DNA from: Ignavibacteriales bacterium
GTDB taxonomy: Bacteria; Bacteroidota; Ignavibacteria; Ignavibacteriales; Melioribacteraceae
NCBI GenBank assembly: GCA_021740915.1
Contig: JAIOYW010000003.1
Coordinates: forward strand, 124,001-188,000
DNA: 64,000 nucleotides
Direction of reading: 5' to 3'
Of the stretch, positions 53,208 to 62,257 are shown piece by piece. The number at the start of each line of letters is the position of its first letter. The stretch's first letter is position 1. The notes beneath the pieces were generated by a model. It saw only the letters and a program-made list of their open reading frames with translations, was not told the origin of the DNA and made no database searches. The translations under genes and the position numbers were made by a program.

Positions 53208-53566
53208 TGGCATCTTACAGAACACAAAAAGTTGCCAGTCTTCTTAAAGAAGAGCTGAGCCTGATATTGCTGCATAAATTATCCGATCCGGCTTTCGGGC
53301 TGATGACGATAACGAGCGTTAAACTTAGCCCTGATATGAAACTGGCGAAAATTTATGTTTCCACTTATCAGACTGAAATGCGTGAAGCGCTGCTGGAAAA
53401 ACTCAACGAGGTTAAAGGACTGATAAGATCGGAACTGGCGCATAGGGTACAGTTGAGGTTTGTTCCGGAGCTTGCTTTTTTTATTGATGATACTCTTGAT
53501 TATGTTGATAAGATGGAAAGGATTTTCAAAAAGCTGCATGATAACGAAAAAAAGTCTGACGAATAA
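53207..53566 (+). CDS. rbfA: Ribosome-binding factor A
   Basis: A 119-residue KH-fold factor for 16S 5'-end maturation. It has the opening RTQKVASLLKEELSLILLHKL and SDPAFGLMTITSVKLSPDMKLAKIYVS, with the usual Ala kink region and ending DDTLDYVDKMERIFKKL. The start overlaps the infB stop (ATGA). It overlaps truB by 29 bases. Confidence 0.95.
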   Translation: MASYRTQKVASLLKEELSLILLHKLSDPAFGLMTITSVKLSPDMKLAKIYVSTYQTEMREALLEKLNEVKGLIRSELAHRVQLRFVPELAFFIDDTLDYVDKMERIFKKLHDNEKKSDE

Positions 53567-54284
53567 AGAATATGATTTTCTGAAGGGAGAATGTCTGCTT
53601 GTTGAAAAACCTTCGGGCATGACTTCTTTCGGTGTTATTGCCAGGATCAGGAGAATACTTAAAGTAAGGAAAGCAGGTCATTCCGGAACTCTCGATCCTC
53701 TTGCTTCAGGACTGATGATTGTATGTACAGGCGGCAGCACCAAAAAATTGAATTCTTTTATCGATTCCGATAAAACTTATGTCGCTGAGATTTGTCTTGG
53801 TAAAACCACCAGTTCGATGGATACCGAAACCCCTGTTATTGCCGAGGTGGATTATTCACATATTCAGAAAGCAGATATTGTAAGTTTGCTCAATAAATTC
53901 ACCGGTGAAATTGATCAGATTCCTCCGATGTATTCTGCGGTGAAATTTAAGGGTAAGCCGCTATATAAGTATGCGAGGAAAGGCAAAGAAGTTAAAAGGG
54001 AAGCAAGGCGGGTTAACATTTATTCGATTGACATTATTTCCTTCAATAGCCCTTTTCTTACGATTGAAGTCCGGTGTTCGAAAGGCACTTATATCAGGGT
54101 TCTTGCCGATGATCTGGGCAAAGATCTTGGCTGCGGAGCCCATCTTTCAGGGCTTAGAAGGACTTCGATAGGGGAATACAGAATTGAAGATGCTTTCAAT
54201 TTTGATGAGATTCAGACAGAAATAGCGCCGCTCAGAGCGATTCAGCAGGAAGCCGCCGCTGATAATGTCCCGGTGATATCATGA
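53538..54284 (+). CDS. truB: tRNA pseudouridine(55) synthase TruB
   Basis: A 248-residue pseudouridine synthase acting on U55 of tRNA. Catalytic Asp53 lies in AGHSGTLDPLASGLM; VEKPSGMTSFGV and QIPPMYSAVKFKGKPLYKYAR are family signatures, and TYIRVLADDLGKDLGCGAHLSGLRRT marks the C-terminal core. The ATG at 53538 (MITKK) is the best start, inside the end of rbfA, so expression is probably coupled. It overlaps ribF by 4 bases. Confidence 0.93.
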   Translation: MITKKSLTNKEYDFLKGECLLVEKPSGMTSFGVIARIRRILKVRKAGHSGTLDPLASGLMIVCTGGSTKKLNSFIDSDKTYVAEICLGKTTSSMDTETPVIAEVDYSHIQKADIVSLLNKFTGEIDQIPPMYSAVKFKGKPLYKYARKGKEVKREARRVNIYSIDIISFNSPFLTIEVRCSKGTYIRVLADDLGKDLGCGAHLSGLRRTSIGEYRIEDAFNFDEIQTEIAPLRAIQQEAAADNVPVIS

Positions 54285-55219
54285 TTGTAGTCAGAGATAT
54301 AAACGGATTCGATTTTCCCCGCGGAACCGCGGTTACAATAGGTACTTTTGATGGACTGCATCTTGGGCATCTGAAACTTATTGAAAAGCTTGTTGAGTCT
54401 GCGAGAGAAACTTCCACGGAATGTGTTCTTATTACTTTTGAACCGCACCCGCGCACTGTTATATCAGGAACGACCGGATTAAAATTATTGACCACAATCG
54501 ATGAGAAGTTAAATGTTCTTTCCAGGACAGAAATCTCAAAAGTCTGGGTAATTAATTTCACAATGGAATTCGCTCAGACAGATTTTGAAGATTTTGTTTC
54601 GGAGTACCTTGTAAAAAAACTTAATGCAAGACATCTTATTGTCGGATACGATCATAAGTTTGGACATAACCGGAGCGGTGATAAAAACAAACTTTCCGGG
54701 CTTGGTCTCAGATATGGCTTCGATGTATCTGTTCTCGATGAAGTTGCGTTAGGTGAGAAAAATATCAGCAGCACGCGGATAAGAACCGCACTTCTTTCCG
54801 GAGACGTTAAAGCCGCCGCTGAGATGTTGGGCAGAAATTACTCATTCACCGGTAAAGTAGCCCAGGGAAAAGGCAGAGGTAAATCAATCGGATTTCCTAC
54901 AGCCAATGTTGAAATTGCGGATGTTAATAAACTGATCCCTGCCCCCGGAGTTTATCTTACTGCCTGCAGAATTGGTGATGAAAGGCATTTCGGAATGATG
55001 AATATCGGGTACCGCCCGACTTTTGAACATGATGGAATGATAATCCCGGAGGTTCACATTTTTGATTTCGACCATGAAATTTACGGTGCGGATATTGAAG
55101 TGGAGTTTATTTCCCGGATCAGGGATGAAAAAAAATTTAATTCGGCTGACGAGCTTATAGCTCAGATAAATTCCGATAAGGAAACATCACAGGTATTATT
55201 AACTAATTTAATTAATTAA
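54281..55219 (+). CDS. ribF: Bifunctional riboflavin kinase/FAD synthetase
   Basis: A 312-residue RibF making FMN and FAD. The N-terminal FAD synthetase domain has the nucleotide-binding GTFDGLHLGHLKLI (about 23-36) and VGYDHKFGHNRSG, and the second half NISSTRIRTALLSGDVKAAAE. The riboflavin kinase domain starts near 190 (RNYSFTGKVAQGKGRGKSIG, GFPTANVE) and ends with EIYGADIEVEFISRIRDE. It overlaps truB by 4 bases, giving the classical truB-ribF-rpsO order. Its stop is at 55219. Confidence 0.94.
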   Translation: MIVVRDINGFDFPRGTAVTIGTFDGLHLGHLKLIEKLVESARETSTECVLITFEPHPRTVISGTTGLKLLTTIDEKLNVLSRTEISKVWVINFTMEFAQTDFEDFVSEYLVKKLNARHLIVGYDHKFGHNRSGDKNKLSGLGLRYGFDVSVLDEVALGEKNISSTRIRTALLSGDVKAAAEMLGRNYSFTGKVAQGKGRGKSIGFPTANVEIADVNKLIPAPGVYLTACRIGDERHFGMMNIGYRPTFEHDGMIIPEVHIFDFDHEIYGADIEVEFISRIRDEKKFNSADELIAQINSDKETSQVLLTNLIN

Positions 55220-55239
55220 TCCCGGTAGGTTCTGGGATT
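55218..55239 (+). promoter_or_regulatory. Stem-loop in the ribF-rpsO gap
   Basis: AATCCC/GGGATT stem (6 bp) closes a 10-base loop, beginning in the ribF stop codon and about 30 bases before rpsO. S15 autoregulates its mRNA through structured leaders in several lineages, so this may be such a site, but a 6-bp stem is weak evidence. Confidence 0.35.
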
Positions 55240-55270
55240 TAATCGTAAAATAAATCATGAGGTAAAACAA

Positions 55271-55540
55271 ATGAATTTAACAAAAGAAGAAAAACTTCAG
55301 ATAGTACAAAAATACGGAAAGGACGAAAAGGATTCCGGTAAAGCTGAAGTTCAGATTGCTCTTTTAACTGAGAGGATCAACAAATTGACTGGACATTTCT
55401 CTTCTCACAAGAAAGATCATGCTTCGAGAAGAGGTCTGATGATGATGGTTGGTAAAAGAAGACGTTTACTTGACTATCTCGTAAAAACGGATATTGAAAG
55501 ATACCGTGCAATAATAAAAGATTTGAACTTAAGAAAGTAA
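55271..55540 (+). CDS. rpsO: 30S ribosomal protein S15
   Basis: An 89-residue primary rRNA-binding protein. Signatures: [14 protein letters not shown]-type [21 protein letters not shown], the [20 protein letters not shown] stretch with conserved His and Arg, and [20 protein letters not shown]. Length matches the usual 89 aa. It lies between ribF and pnp, the typical order, with an 11-base gap to pnp. Confidence 0.97.
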   Translation: MNLTKEEKLQIVQKYGKDEKDSGKAEVQIALLTERINKLTGHFSSHKKDHASRRGLMMMVGKRRRLLDYLVKTDIERYRAIIKDLNLRK

Positions 55541-55551
55541 AAGGAATTTAA

Positions 55552-57651
55552 ATGATAACAATTAAAGAAACCCTTATCGGAGGAAAACCTCTGATCATTG
55601 AGACAGGGAAACTTGCAAGACAGTCAAACGGAGCCGTGATGGTAACTTACGGAGATACTATGGTTCTGGTTACTGCTGTTTGTGGTTCCGAGGATAAGGA
55701 GGATCTTGATTTTTTCCCTCTTTCCGTGGAGTACAGAGAAAGAGCCTTTGCAGCCGGAAAAATCCCCGGCGGGTTCTTCAAGAGAGAAGGAAAACCAACT
55801 GAAAAAGAAATACTTAGCGCAAGGCTGATTGACCGCCCTATCAGACCATTATTCCCTGAAGGGCTTTTAAGGGAAACTCAGGTTGCTGCTTTTGTATATT
55901 CTTTTGATGGTGAGAACGATCCGGATATATTAGGCGCAATAGGAGCATCGGCAGCGCTTTCAGTTTCTGACATTCCCTTCGATGGTCCCATCGGTGAAGT
56001 CAGAGTTGGAAGAGCAGGTTCTGAATTCATAATTAACCCGACACACTCGCAGATTGATGCATCGGATATGGAGCTTGTTGTTGCAGGTACTTATGATTCG
56101 ATAATGATGGTTGAAGGCGAAGCAAAAAACGTGAGTGAGGATGATCTTCTTGAAGCGTTGAAATTTGCCCATCAGGAGATTCAGAAGCTTATTGTTCTCC
56201 AGAATGAACTGCGTGAAGCCTGCGGCAAACCGAAATTTGAACTTAAACCAAAAGCAATTGATGAAAATCTCAAAAAAGAGATATACGAACTTGCACTGGA
56301 AAAATTCAAAAATGTTGTCGCTACTACGCTTAGCAAAGAAGAACGCTCTGCAGCCAATAAAGAAATTACAGAGTCCGTTCTTACTGCCCTGTCCGAAAAA
56401 TATCCCGAACAGGAAAAAGTAATGAAACTTGTCCTCCATGATATGGAAAAAGACCTGATGAGAGAAAGAATTCTTGATGCCGGTCTCCGCCTCGATGGAA
56501 GGAATACTACACAAATCCGTCCGATAACAATTGAACTCGGTCTTGTAAAAAGGACACATGGTTCATCCTTGTTTACTCGCGGTGAAACACAAAGTCTTAC
56601 AACCCTTACTCTGGGCACAAAAGATGATGAGCAGATAATTGACGGACTGAAAGAAGAGTATAAAAAACGTTTTATGCTCCATTATAATTTTCCGCCTTTC
56701 TCAGTTGGTGAAACAGGTCGTTATGGCGGAGTTGGCAGAAGAGAAGTCGGTCACGGCAATCTTGCTGAAAGATCGCTCAAAGCTATGCTGCCGGGCGAAG
56801 ATCTTTTCCCTTATACTATCCGTCTGAATTCAGATATTCTTGAATCAAACGGCTCATCTTCGATGGCTACAGTTTGCGCAGGTTCACTCGCTCTTATGGA
56901 TGGCGGTGTTCCCGTCAGCAATGCAGTTGCAGGAATTGCTATGGGTCTTGTGAAGGAAGGCGACAGATTTGCAGTCCTTTCGGATATTCTCGGGAATGAG
57001 GATCATCTCGGAGATATGGATTTCAAAGTTGCCGGTACAGATCAGGGTATCACTGGTTTCCAGATGGATATCAAAATCCAGGGTATCTCTTTTGAAATAA
57101 TGCAGAAAGCGCTTTATCAGGCAAAAGAAGGCAGAATGCACATACTTGGTAAAATGAAAGAAGCAATTGTTGCTCCAAGAGAAAGTATTTCGCCATTTGC
57201 TCCGGTTATGCTTCTGACTAAAGTTAAAACTGAAAAGATCGGAATGGTAATTGGACCTGGCGGCAAAATGATTCAGGGCATCCAGAGAGATTATGGAGTT
57301 GATATATCAATCGAAGATGACGGCAGTGTAAGCATTGCCGGAACCAGCATGGAGAAAGCTTCCAAAGCACGCGACTTCATCCGCGCACTTGTTGCTGAAC
57401 CTGAAATCGGAGCCGTTTATCATGGCAAAGTAATTAAAATAACCGATTTTGGCGCTTTTGTTGAAATACTCCCGGGTACTCAGGGTTTGCTTCACATCTC
57501 CCAGATAGACCACACAAGGGTTAACAAAGTTACAGATGTTCTCAAGGAAGGAGAAATGATTGACGTTAAGCTTCTTAAAGTTGAAAACGGCAAATTTAGC
57601 CTTTCCCGTAAAGCTACTCTTGAGCAGCCGAAATCTCAGGAAGAAAAATAA
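55552..57651 (+). CDS. pnp: Polyribonucleotide nucleotidyltransferase (PNPase)
   Basis: A phosphorolytic 3'-5' exoribonuclease of 699 aa. Two RNase PH domains flank a helical domain: the first has LDFFPLSVEYRERAFAAGKI and PGGFFKREGKP, the second LTTLTLGTKDDEQIIDGL and MATVCAGSLALMDGGVPV with DMDFKVAGTDQGITGFQMD. A KH domain (IGPGGKMIQGIQRDYGVDI) and an S1 domain (GAVYHGKVIKITDFGAFVEI) follow. It is 11 bases after rpsO. A hairpin with a short T run follows it. Confidence 0.97.
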   Translation: MITIKETLIGGKPLIIETGKLARQSNGAVMVTYGDTMVLVTAVCGSEDKEDLDFFPLSVEYRERAFAAGKIPGGFFKREGKPTEKEILSARLIDRPIRPLFPEGLLRETQVAAFVYSFDGENDPDILGAIGASAALSVSDIPFDGPIGEVRVGRAGSEFIINPTHSQIDASDMELVVAGTYDSIMMVEGEAKNVSEDDLLEALKFAHQEIQKLIVLQNELREACGKPKFELKPKAIDENLKKEIYELALEKFKNVVATTLSKEERSAANKEITESVLTALSEKYPEQEKVMKLVLHDMEKDLMRERILDAGLRLDGRNTTQIRPITIELGLVKRTHGSSLFTRGETQSLTTLTLGTKDDEQIIDGLKEEYKKRFMLHYNFPPFSVGETGRYGGVGRREVGHGNLAERSLKAMLPGEDLFPYTIRLNSDILESNGSSSMATVCAGSLALMDGGVPVSNAVAGIAMGLVKEGDRFAVLSDILGNEDHLGDMDFKVAGTDQGITGFQMDIKIQGISFEIMQKALYQAKEGRMHILGKMKEAIVAPRESISPFAPVMLLTKVKTEKIGMVIGPGGKMIQGIQRDYGVDISIEDDGSVSIAGTSMEKASKARDFIRALVAEPEIGAVYHGKVIKITDFGAFVEILPGTQGLLHISQIDHTRVNKVTDVLKEGEMIDVKLLKVENGKFSLSRKATLEQPKSQEEK

Positions 57652-57657
57652 AGTTGT

Positions 57658-57693
57658 TGTGCCGGGTGGTTTCTATCCGGCACATCTCTTTTT
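57658..57693 (+). terminator. Probable terminator between pnp and dusB
   Basis: TGTGCCGG/CCGGCACA perfect 8-bp stem with an 11-base loop, followed by TCTCTTTTT. The T run is interrupted, so it may be partial, letting dusB be read through. Confidence 0.6.
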
Positions 57694-57707
57694 AAAATGG
57701 ACTTCCG

Positions 57708-58757
57708 ATGCTTGTCGGTAAACTTGATTTAGGAGATAAGCTTTTTGTAGCGCCAATGGCGGATGTTTCTGATATGCCTTTTCGTCAGATATCCAAAGAA
57801 TTGGGTGCAGGGCTGTGCTTTACCCAGATGGTGAGCGCCAAAGGTGTGATCGAAAATGATTTCGATTCGCTCAGAGACCTTGCGTTCCCTCGTAAGGAAA
57901 AACCTATTGGTGTTCAGTTTCTTGGTAACGATCCCGAAATACTTTACTCGGCTTCACGGGAAATTCGTTCTTATCAGCCTGATCTGATTGACCTTAATTG
58001 CGGCTGCCCCACCGAGAATGTTGTTAAGTGTAATCTCGGTGCTAATCTGCTCGAAAATCCCGCCCTCATTGGCAGACTGGTGAGCAGTATGGTCAGAGGC
58101 GCCGGGGATATACCTGTTTCTGTTAAGTTACGGCTGGGACCGGACAGAAAAAAAGTTAATATTTTTGATACAGCCAAAGCTGCTGAAGATAATGGCGCCA
58201 GTTTATTATTTATCCATGCAAGAGCAAAAACTGACAAATATCACATGGATCCGTTGATAGAATGGATTTCAGAAGTGAAAAAGAGAGTTTCTATCCCAGT
58301 GGTTGGGAATGGCTCGGTTTTCACTCCTCAGGATGCGGAATTGCTCAGAAACGAAACCGGCTGCGATTCAGTGATGGTTGCCCGGGGAGCGCTCGGCAAC
58401 CCTTTTATCTTTCAGCGATTTAATAAGCTTAAATCTGAAGGATCTGATCCCGGTCAGCCCCAGATTGATGAAGTGCTATCTGTTGCCCTCAGGCATATAT
58501 CTTACCTTGCCGTGGAATATAAAGAAGCCCTTTTCCTGAACCATGCCAAAAAACATTCCATATGGTATTTCAGGAGATACCCCGGGATTAAGAATTTTGT
58601 AAATGGTCTTTTACCTTTAAGGACCAGAGAAGAAATTGAAAATTTTTTAAAACAACACGCCTCTGAAATCAAAAACCGGAATTATGTAGAATCTGATCCC
58701 AGCGATAATGATGAACAGTTCAGAAGACGTGTGGTTTTTTGGATCAACCAAACATAA
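57708..58757 (+). CDS. tRNA-dihydrouridine synthase (DusB-like)
   Basis: A 349-residue FMN enzyme reducing uridines in tRNA D-loops. The family opening VAPMADVSDMPFRQISKELGA, the active-site Cys in LNCGCPTENV, and GNGSVFTPQDAELLRNETGC followed by DSVMVARGALGNPFIFQRF are present. Lys and His positions occur in SVKLRLGPDR and FIHARAKTDKY. The C-terminal helical part (AVEYKEALFLNHAKKHSIW) binds tRNA. The exact Dus subtype is uncertain. It is 6 bases before rng. Confidence 0.92.
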   Translation: MLVGKLDLGDKLFVAPMADVSDMPFRQISKELGAGLCFTQMVSAKGVIENDFDSLRDLAFPRKEKPIGVQFLGNDPEILYSASREIRSYQPDLIDLNCGCPTENVVKCNLGANLLENPALIGRLVSSMVRGAGDIPVSVKLRLGPDRKKVNIFDTAKAAEDNGASLLFIHARAKTDKYHMDPLIEWISEVKKRVSIPVVGNGSVFTPQDAELLRNETGCDSVMVARGALGNPFIFQRFNKLKSEGSDPGQPQIDEVLSVALRHISYLAVEYKEALFLNHAKKHSIWYFRRYPGIKNFVNGLLPLRTREEIENFLKQHASEIKNRNYVESDPSDNDEQFRRRVVFWINQT

Positions 58758-58763
58758 AGTTTT

Positions 58764-60326
58764 ATGAGAAAAGAAATTGTAATTAACTCATCCACGTCCC
58801 AGAATCGGCTTGCTATTATCGAAGATGGGAAACTTGTGGATTTTTTTATTGACCATCACGATAAAGATCGTATGGTCGGAGATATCTATTACGGGCGTAT
58901 CGCCAGGGTTCTTCCCGGTATCCGGGCAGCATTTGTAGATATCAATATGAAACACGATGCTTTCCTGCATTTCTCCGATATCGGGGATAGAATGAAAGAG
59001 CTGCAGGCAGTATTCGATGACGACGATGAGGATGGTGAGAAACCACCCCAGGAAAAGCCCCAGGCTGAAAAGCAGGAGAATGTACCTAGCGTTAAGGAAA
59101 AAGCCGCCCAATTGCATAAAGGACAGGAAATCCTTGTACAGATAATTAAGGAGCCCGTCAAGGATAAAGGAGTGCGTGTGACTTCCTCCATTTCCATTCC
59201 GGGCAGATTCTGTGTGCTTATACCTTACGATAATAAAGTAGGCATATCGAAAAAAATAACTGATTTCCGCGAACGTAAAAGATTAAGAAGGCTTGCCAAG
59301 GGAATTCTTCCGGATAATTGCGGACTTATTATTCGTACAGCAGCTAAGGACCAGTCTGAAGAATCTCTCACCGGCGATCTTAAATACCTCGTTAAAACAT
59401 GGGATGAAATCCAGGAGAATATCAAAGCTCAGTCGCCTCCCGCTCTTGTGTATAAGGATATATCGACAACAATGAGCGTAATACGCGATATGCTTACAAA
59501 CGATATTACGAACCTTTATATCGATTCGAAAAAGATCCTTAAGGAAATAAAGGATTATTTGCAGATAATTCAGCCTTCACTTGTTGCAAAAGTGGAATTT
59601 TACCGCGGCAGTGATTCTATTTTTGATTATTTCAAGATCGAAGAGCAGATCAGGGAACTGATGGGAAGACGGGTATCTCTTCCGGCAGGCGGACATATTG
59701 TTATTGAGCATACTGAAGCTATGACGGTTATAGACGTAAACAGCGGAAGGTATGCCGCAAAGAAAGAGCAGGAACTGAATTCGCTGAAAACAGACCTTGA
59801 AGCCGCAAGGGAAATCGTAAGACAGCTCAGGCTTAGAGATATCGGCGGTTTGATAGTTGTGGATTTTATTGATCTGGAAGACGATAAGAACCGTAAGAAA
59901 ATTTTTGATGAACTTAAAAAAGAATTCCGAAAAGACCGTGCAAAAATTGCAATGCTGCCTATGACCGATTTTGGCTTGATGCAGATCACACGTGAACGCA
60001 TCAGGGAAAATATCGTTCAGTCAATGAATGAAGTATGTCCTTATTGCGATGGCACCGGAATAATGCTGAAAAGATCGAATCTTATACACTCAATCGAAGA
60101 CTGGCTGCGCCGCTACCGTAATGAAGGCAAGTTCCGGAAAATCAGGCTTATTGTTCATCCTTCTCTGGCAAAGGACCTGAAATCGGGTGTCATCTCCGCA
60201 GTAAACCGGTATCAGTTAAAATACTTTTTAAGAATAATTCTTCAGGAAGATATAAGTCTTAACCCGCAGGTATTCAAATTTATCTCGGCTAAAACGGGCG
60301 AAGACCTTACGGACGATTTTATCTGA
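58764..60326 (+). CDS. rng: Ribonuclease G/E
   Basis: An endoribonuclease of the RNase E/G family (520 aa). The S1 domain occupies about 35-130 and contains a Glu/Asp/Pro/Gln-rich insert (~78-112). The metal-binding catalytic Asp residues lie in VIDVNSGRYA and VVDFIDLEDDKNRKK. The zinc-link CPYCDGTG joins subunits. It lacks the long C-terminal scaffold of RNase E, so it is RNase G-like. Together with pnp it may handle rRNA 5'-maturation and mRNA decay. An 89-base gap to gcvT could hold a promoter. Confidence 0.92.
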   Translation: MRKEIVINSSTSQNRLAIIEDGKLVDFFIDHHDKDRMVGDIYYGRIARVLPGIRAAFVDINMKHDAFLHFSDIGDRMKELQAVFDDDDEDGEKPPQEKPQAEKQENVPSVKEKAAQLHKGQEILVQIIKEPVKDKGVRVTSSISIPGRFCVLIPYDNKVGISKKITDFRERKRLRRLAKGILPDNCGLIIRTAAKDQSEESLTGDLKYLVKTWDEIQENIKAQSPPALVYKDISTTMSVIRDMLTNDITNLYIDSKKILKEIKDYLQIIQPSLVAKVEFYRGSDSIFDYFKIEEQIRELMGRRVSLPAGGHIVIEHTEAMTVIDVNSGRYAAKKEQELNSLKTDLEAAREIVRQLRLRDIGGLIVVDFIDLEDDKNRKKIFDELKKEFRKDRAKIAMLPMTDFGLMQITRERIRENIVQSMNEVCPYCDGTGIMLKRSNLIHSIEDWLRRYRNEGKFRKIRLIVHPSLAKDLKSGVISAVNRYQLKYFLRIILQEDISLNPQVFKFISAKTGEDLTDDFI

Positions 60327-60415
60327 GTTTCTGCTCTTCCGTAATTTTCATAAATTTATATTTTGCATTATTCTTTATTAAAGATACTGAACATTAATCT
60401 CTTCGGAGTTTACAG

Positions 60416-61498
60416 ATGAAGAAAACAAAACTTTACACCGCTCATCAGAAATATGGAGCGAAAATTATCGATTTTGCCGGTTATCAGATGCCGGTGCAGT
60501 ACACCTCAATGATTGCTGAACATCAGGCGGTCAGAAATGCCGCAGGCTTGTTTGATGTTTCTCATATGGGTGAGTTTTTTGTACGCGGCAAACAGGCGCT
60601 CGATCTTGTTCAGCATGTTACGGTCAATAACGCAGCGCTGCTTAAACCCGGGAAGATCCAGTATTCGGCTATGTGTTATGAAGATGGCGGAATTGTTGAT
60701 GATCTCCTTGTTTATATGATCTCTCAGGAGGAGTTTCTGCTCGTTGTAAATGCTTCGAACATTGAGAAGGATTTTCAATGGATCACATCCAACAACACCT
60801 TCGATGCCACAGTTACCGATGAGAGCGATGAATGGAGTCTCATTGCTTTTCAGGGTCCTATCTCCCGCGGGGTTCTTCAGTCTTATTGCGACTCTCCGCT
60901 TGAACTGGAGTACTATCACTTTATGTACGCCAAAGTCTGCGGTATCGATACCCTGGTCTCCAGAACAGGATATACAGGCGAATTGGGGTATGAGCTCTAT
61001 ATTAAAGCAGGCGAAGAGGAAGTTCTTCATATATGGGACAGCCTCTATAAAACCAGCAGCGATAAAGGCGGTTCGTTAACCGGTCTTGGGGCAAGAGATA
61101 CTCTCAGGCTCGAGATGGGTTATTGTCTTTATGGTAATGATATCGATGCTGCAACAAATCCGCTGGAAGCCGGACTTTCCTGGATCACCAAACTGAATAA
61201 AACAGAATTTATCGGCAGGGATGCGCTTTTAGAAATAAAAAACCAGGGACTTAAACGTAAACTCTGTGCTTTTACATCCGATGAGAAAATTTTCCCCAGA
61301 CACGGTTATTCAATATTTAAAGGAAATGAAAATATCGGGGTTGTAACCAGCGGAACAGTTTCCCCAGTTCTTAATAAGCCGATTGGGATGGCTTATATTG
61401 ATAGCCGGTATTCTGAGACAGGTACTGAACTTGAGATTGAAATCAGGGGAAAAAGAAGTAAAATTGATATTGTCAAACTTCCCTTTATCCTGAAATAA
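60416..61498 (+). CDS. gcvT: Glycine cleavage system T protein (aminomethyltransferase)
   Basis: The tetrahydrofolate-dependent T-protein (360 aa) of glycine cleavage. Signatures: MPVQYTSMIAEHQAVRNAAG followed by LFDVSHMGEF; LVVNASNIEKDFQWI, SRTGYTGELGYELYI and LGARDTLRLEMGYCLYGNDI with the catalytic-site Asp; SWITKLNKTEFIGRDAL near the end. No gcvH or gcvP lies in the window. GGAG 8 bases before the ATG supports this start. It abuts the next gene with no gap. Confidence 0.95.
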   Translation: MKKTKLYTAHQKYGAKIIDFAGYQMPVQYTSMIAEHQAVRNAAGLFDVSHMGEFFVRGKQALDLVQHVTVNNAALLKPGKIQYSAMCYEDGGIVDDLLVYMISQEEFLLVVNASNIEKDFQWITSNNTFDATVTDESDEWSLIAFQGPISRGVLQSYCDSPLELEYYHFMYAKVCGIDTLVSRTGYTGELGYELYIKAGEEEVLHIWDSLYKTSSDKGGSLTGLGARDTLRLEMGYCLYGNDIDAATNPLEAGLSWITKLNKTEFIGRDALLEIKNQGLKRKLCAFTSDEKIFPRHGYSIFKGNENIGVVTSGTVSPVLNKPIGMAYIDSRYSETGTELEIEIRGKRSKIDIVKLPFILK

Positions 61499-62257
61499 AT
61501 GAATATTAAAGTTTTATTTTCCCCGCTGAATGCCGATGAACTCTTCTTCAGCGGAAAAAACACTGTCGTAATTGATGTGCTCCGTTCCACGACTACAATA
61601 ATTACGGCTCTTGATAATGGCGCAAAAGAAGTTCTCCCTGTAAACTCAATTGAATTTGCGATGAAAATTTCTGTCAGCGCTTTTGGTAGTCTTAGCTTAA
61701 TAGCCGGCGAACGCAACGGTATTAAAATCGATGGGTTTAATCTTGGTAATTCACCGCTCGAATTTGATGAGGAGAGAGTAAAAGGAAAATCTATTATTCT
61801 TTATACTACCAATGGCACAAAAGCTATGGTCAGGGCTAAATTTTCATCAAAATTATATGTCTGTTCGTTTACTAACCTTTCGGCTGTAGCAAGGAAGGTT
61901 GCAGAAGATAATGAGGATTTGATTATTCTCACTTCAGGTTCGAACGGGATGTTTTGTCTTGAAGATACCGTGTGCGCAGGAATGTTGATTGACGAAATTT
62001 CTGCTCTTACGGGTAAAACATTTTATTCTGATTCGGTTATTGCCAGTTGTAATCTAAGCGCCGCTTATAAAGGGGATTTATTAAAGCTCCTGAAAGAATG
62101 TGAACATGGCAAAACTCTGATTGAGAAAAATTTTATGCAGGATATGGAATTCTGTTCGCGTATAAATTCTTCGGAAACAGTTCCGGTTCTGGTTTCCGGC
62201 GCCATCCGTAAGCTATTGCCAGAAAATAATTTGCAAGATGAACTAGTTGAAATCTGA
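61499..62257 (+). CDS. 2-phosphosulfolactate phosphatase (ComB-like)
   Basis: A 252-residue member of the ComB family, which dephosphorylates 2-phospho-3-sulfolactate in coenzyme M biosynthesis. Conserved segments are VVIDVLRSTTTIITALDNGA (22-41), AGERNGIKIDGFNLGNSPLEF, and the loop ILYTTNGTKAM. The other CoM genes are not in the window, and ComB-like proteins are widespread in non-methanogens where their substrate is unclear, so the role is uncertain. The stop overlaps the ftsK start by 1 base, and the start abuts the gcvT stop. Confidence 0.85.
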   Translation: MNIKVLFSPLNADELFFSGKNTVVIDVLRSTTTIITALDNGAKEVLPVNSIEFAMKISVSAFGSLSLIAGERNGIKIDGFNLGNSPLEFDEERVKGKSIILYTTNGTKAMVRAKFSSKLYVCSFTNLSAVARKVAEDNEDLIILTSGSNGMFCLEDTVCAGMLIDEISALTGKTFYSDSVIASCNLSAAYKGDLLKLLKECEHGKTLIEKNFMQDMEFCSRINSSETVPVLVSGAIRKLLPENNLQDELVEI

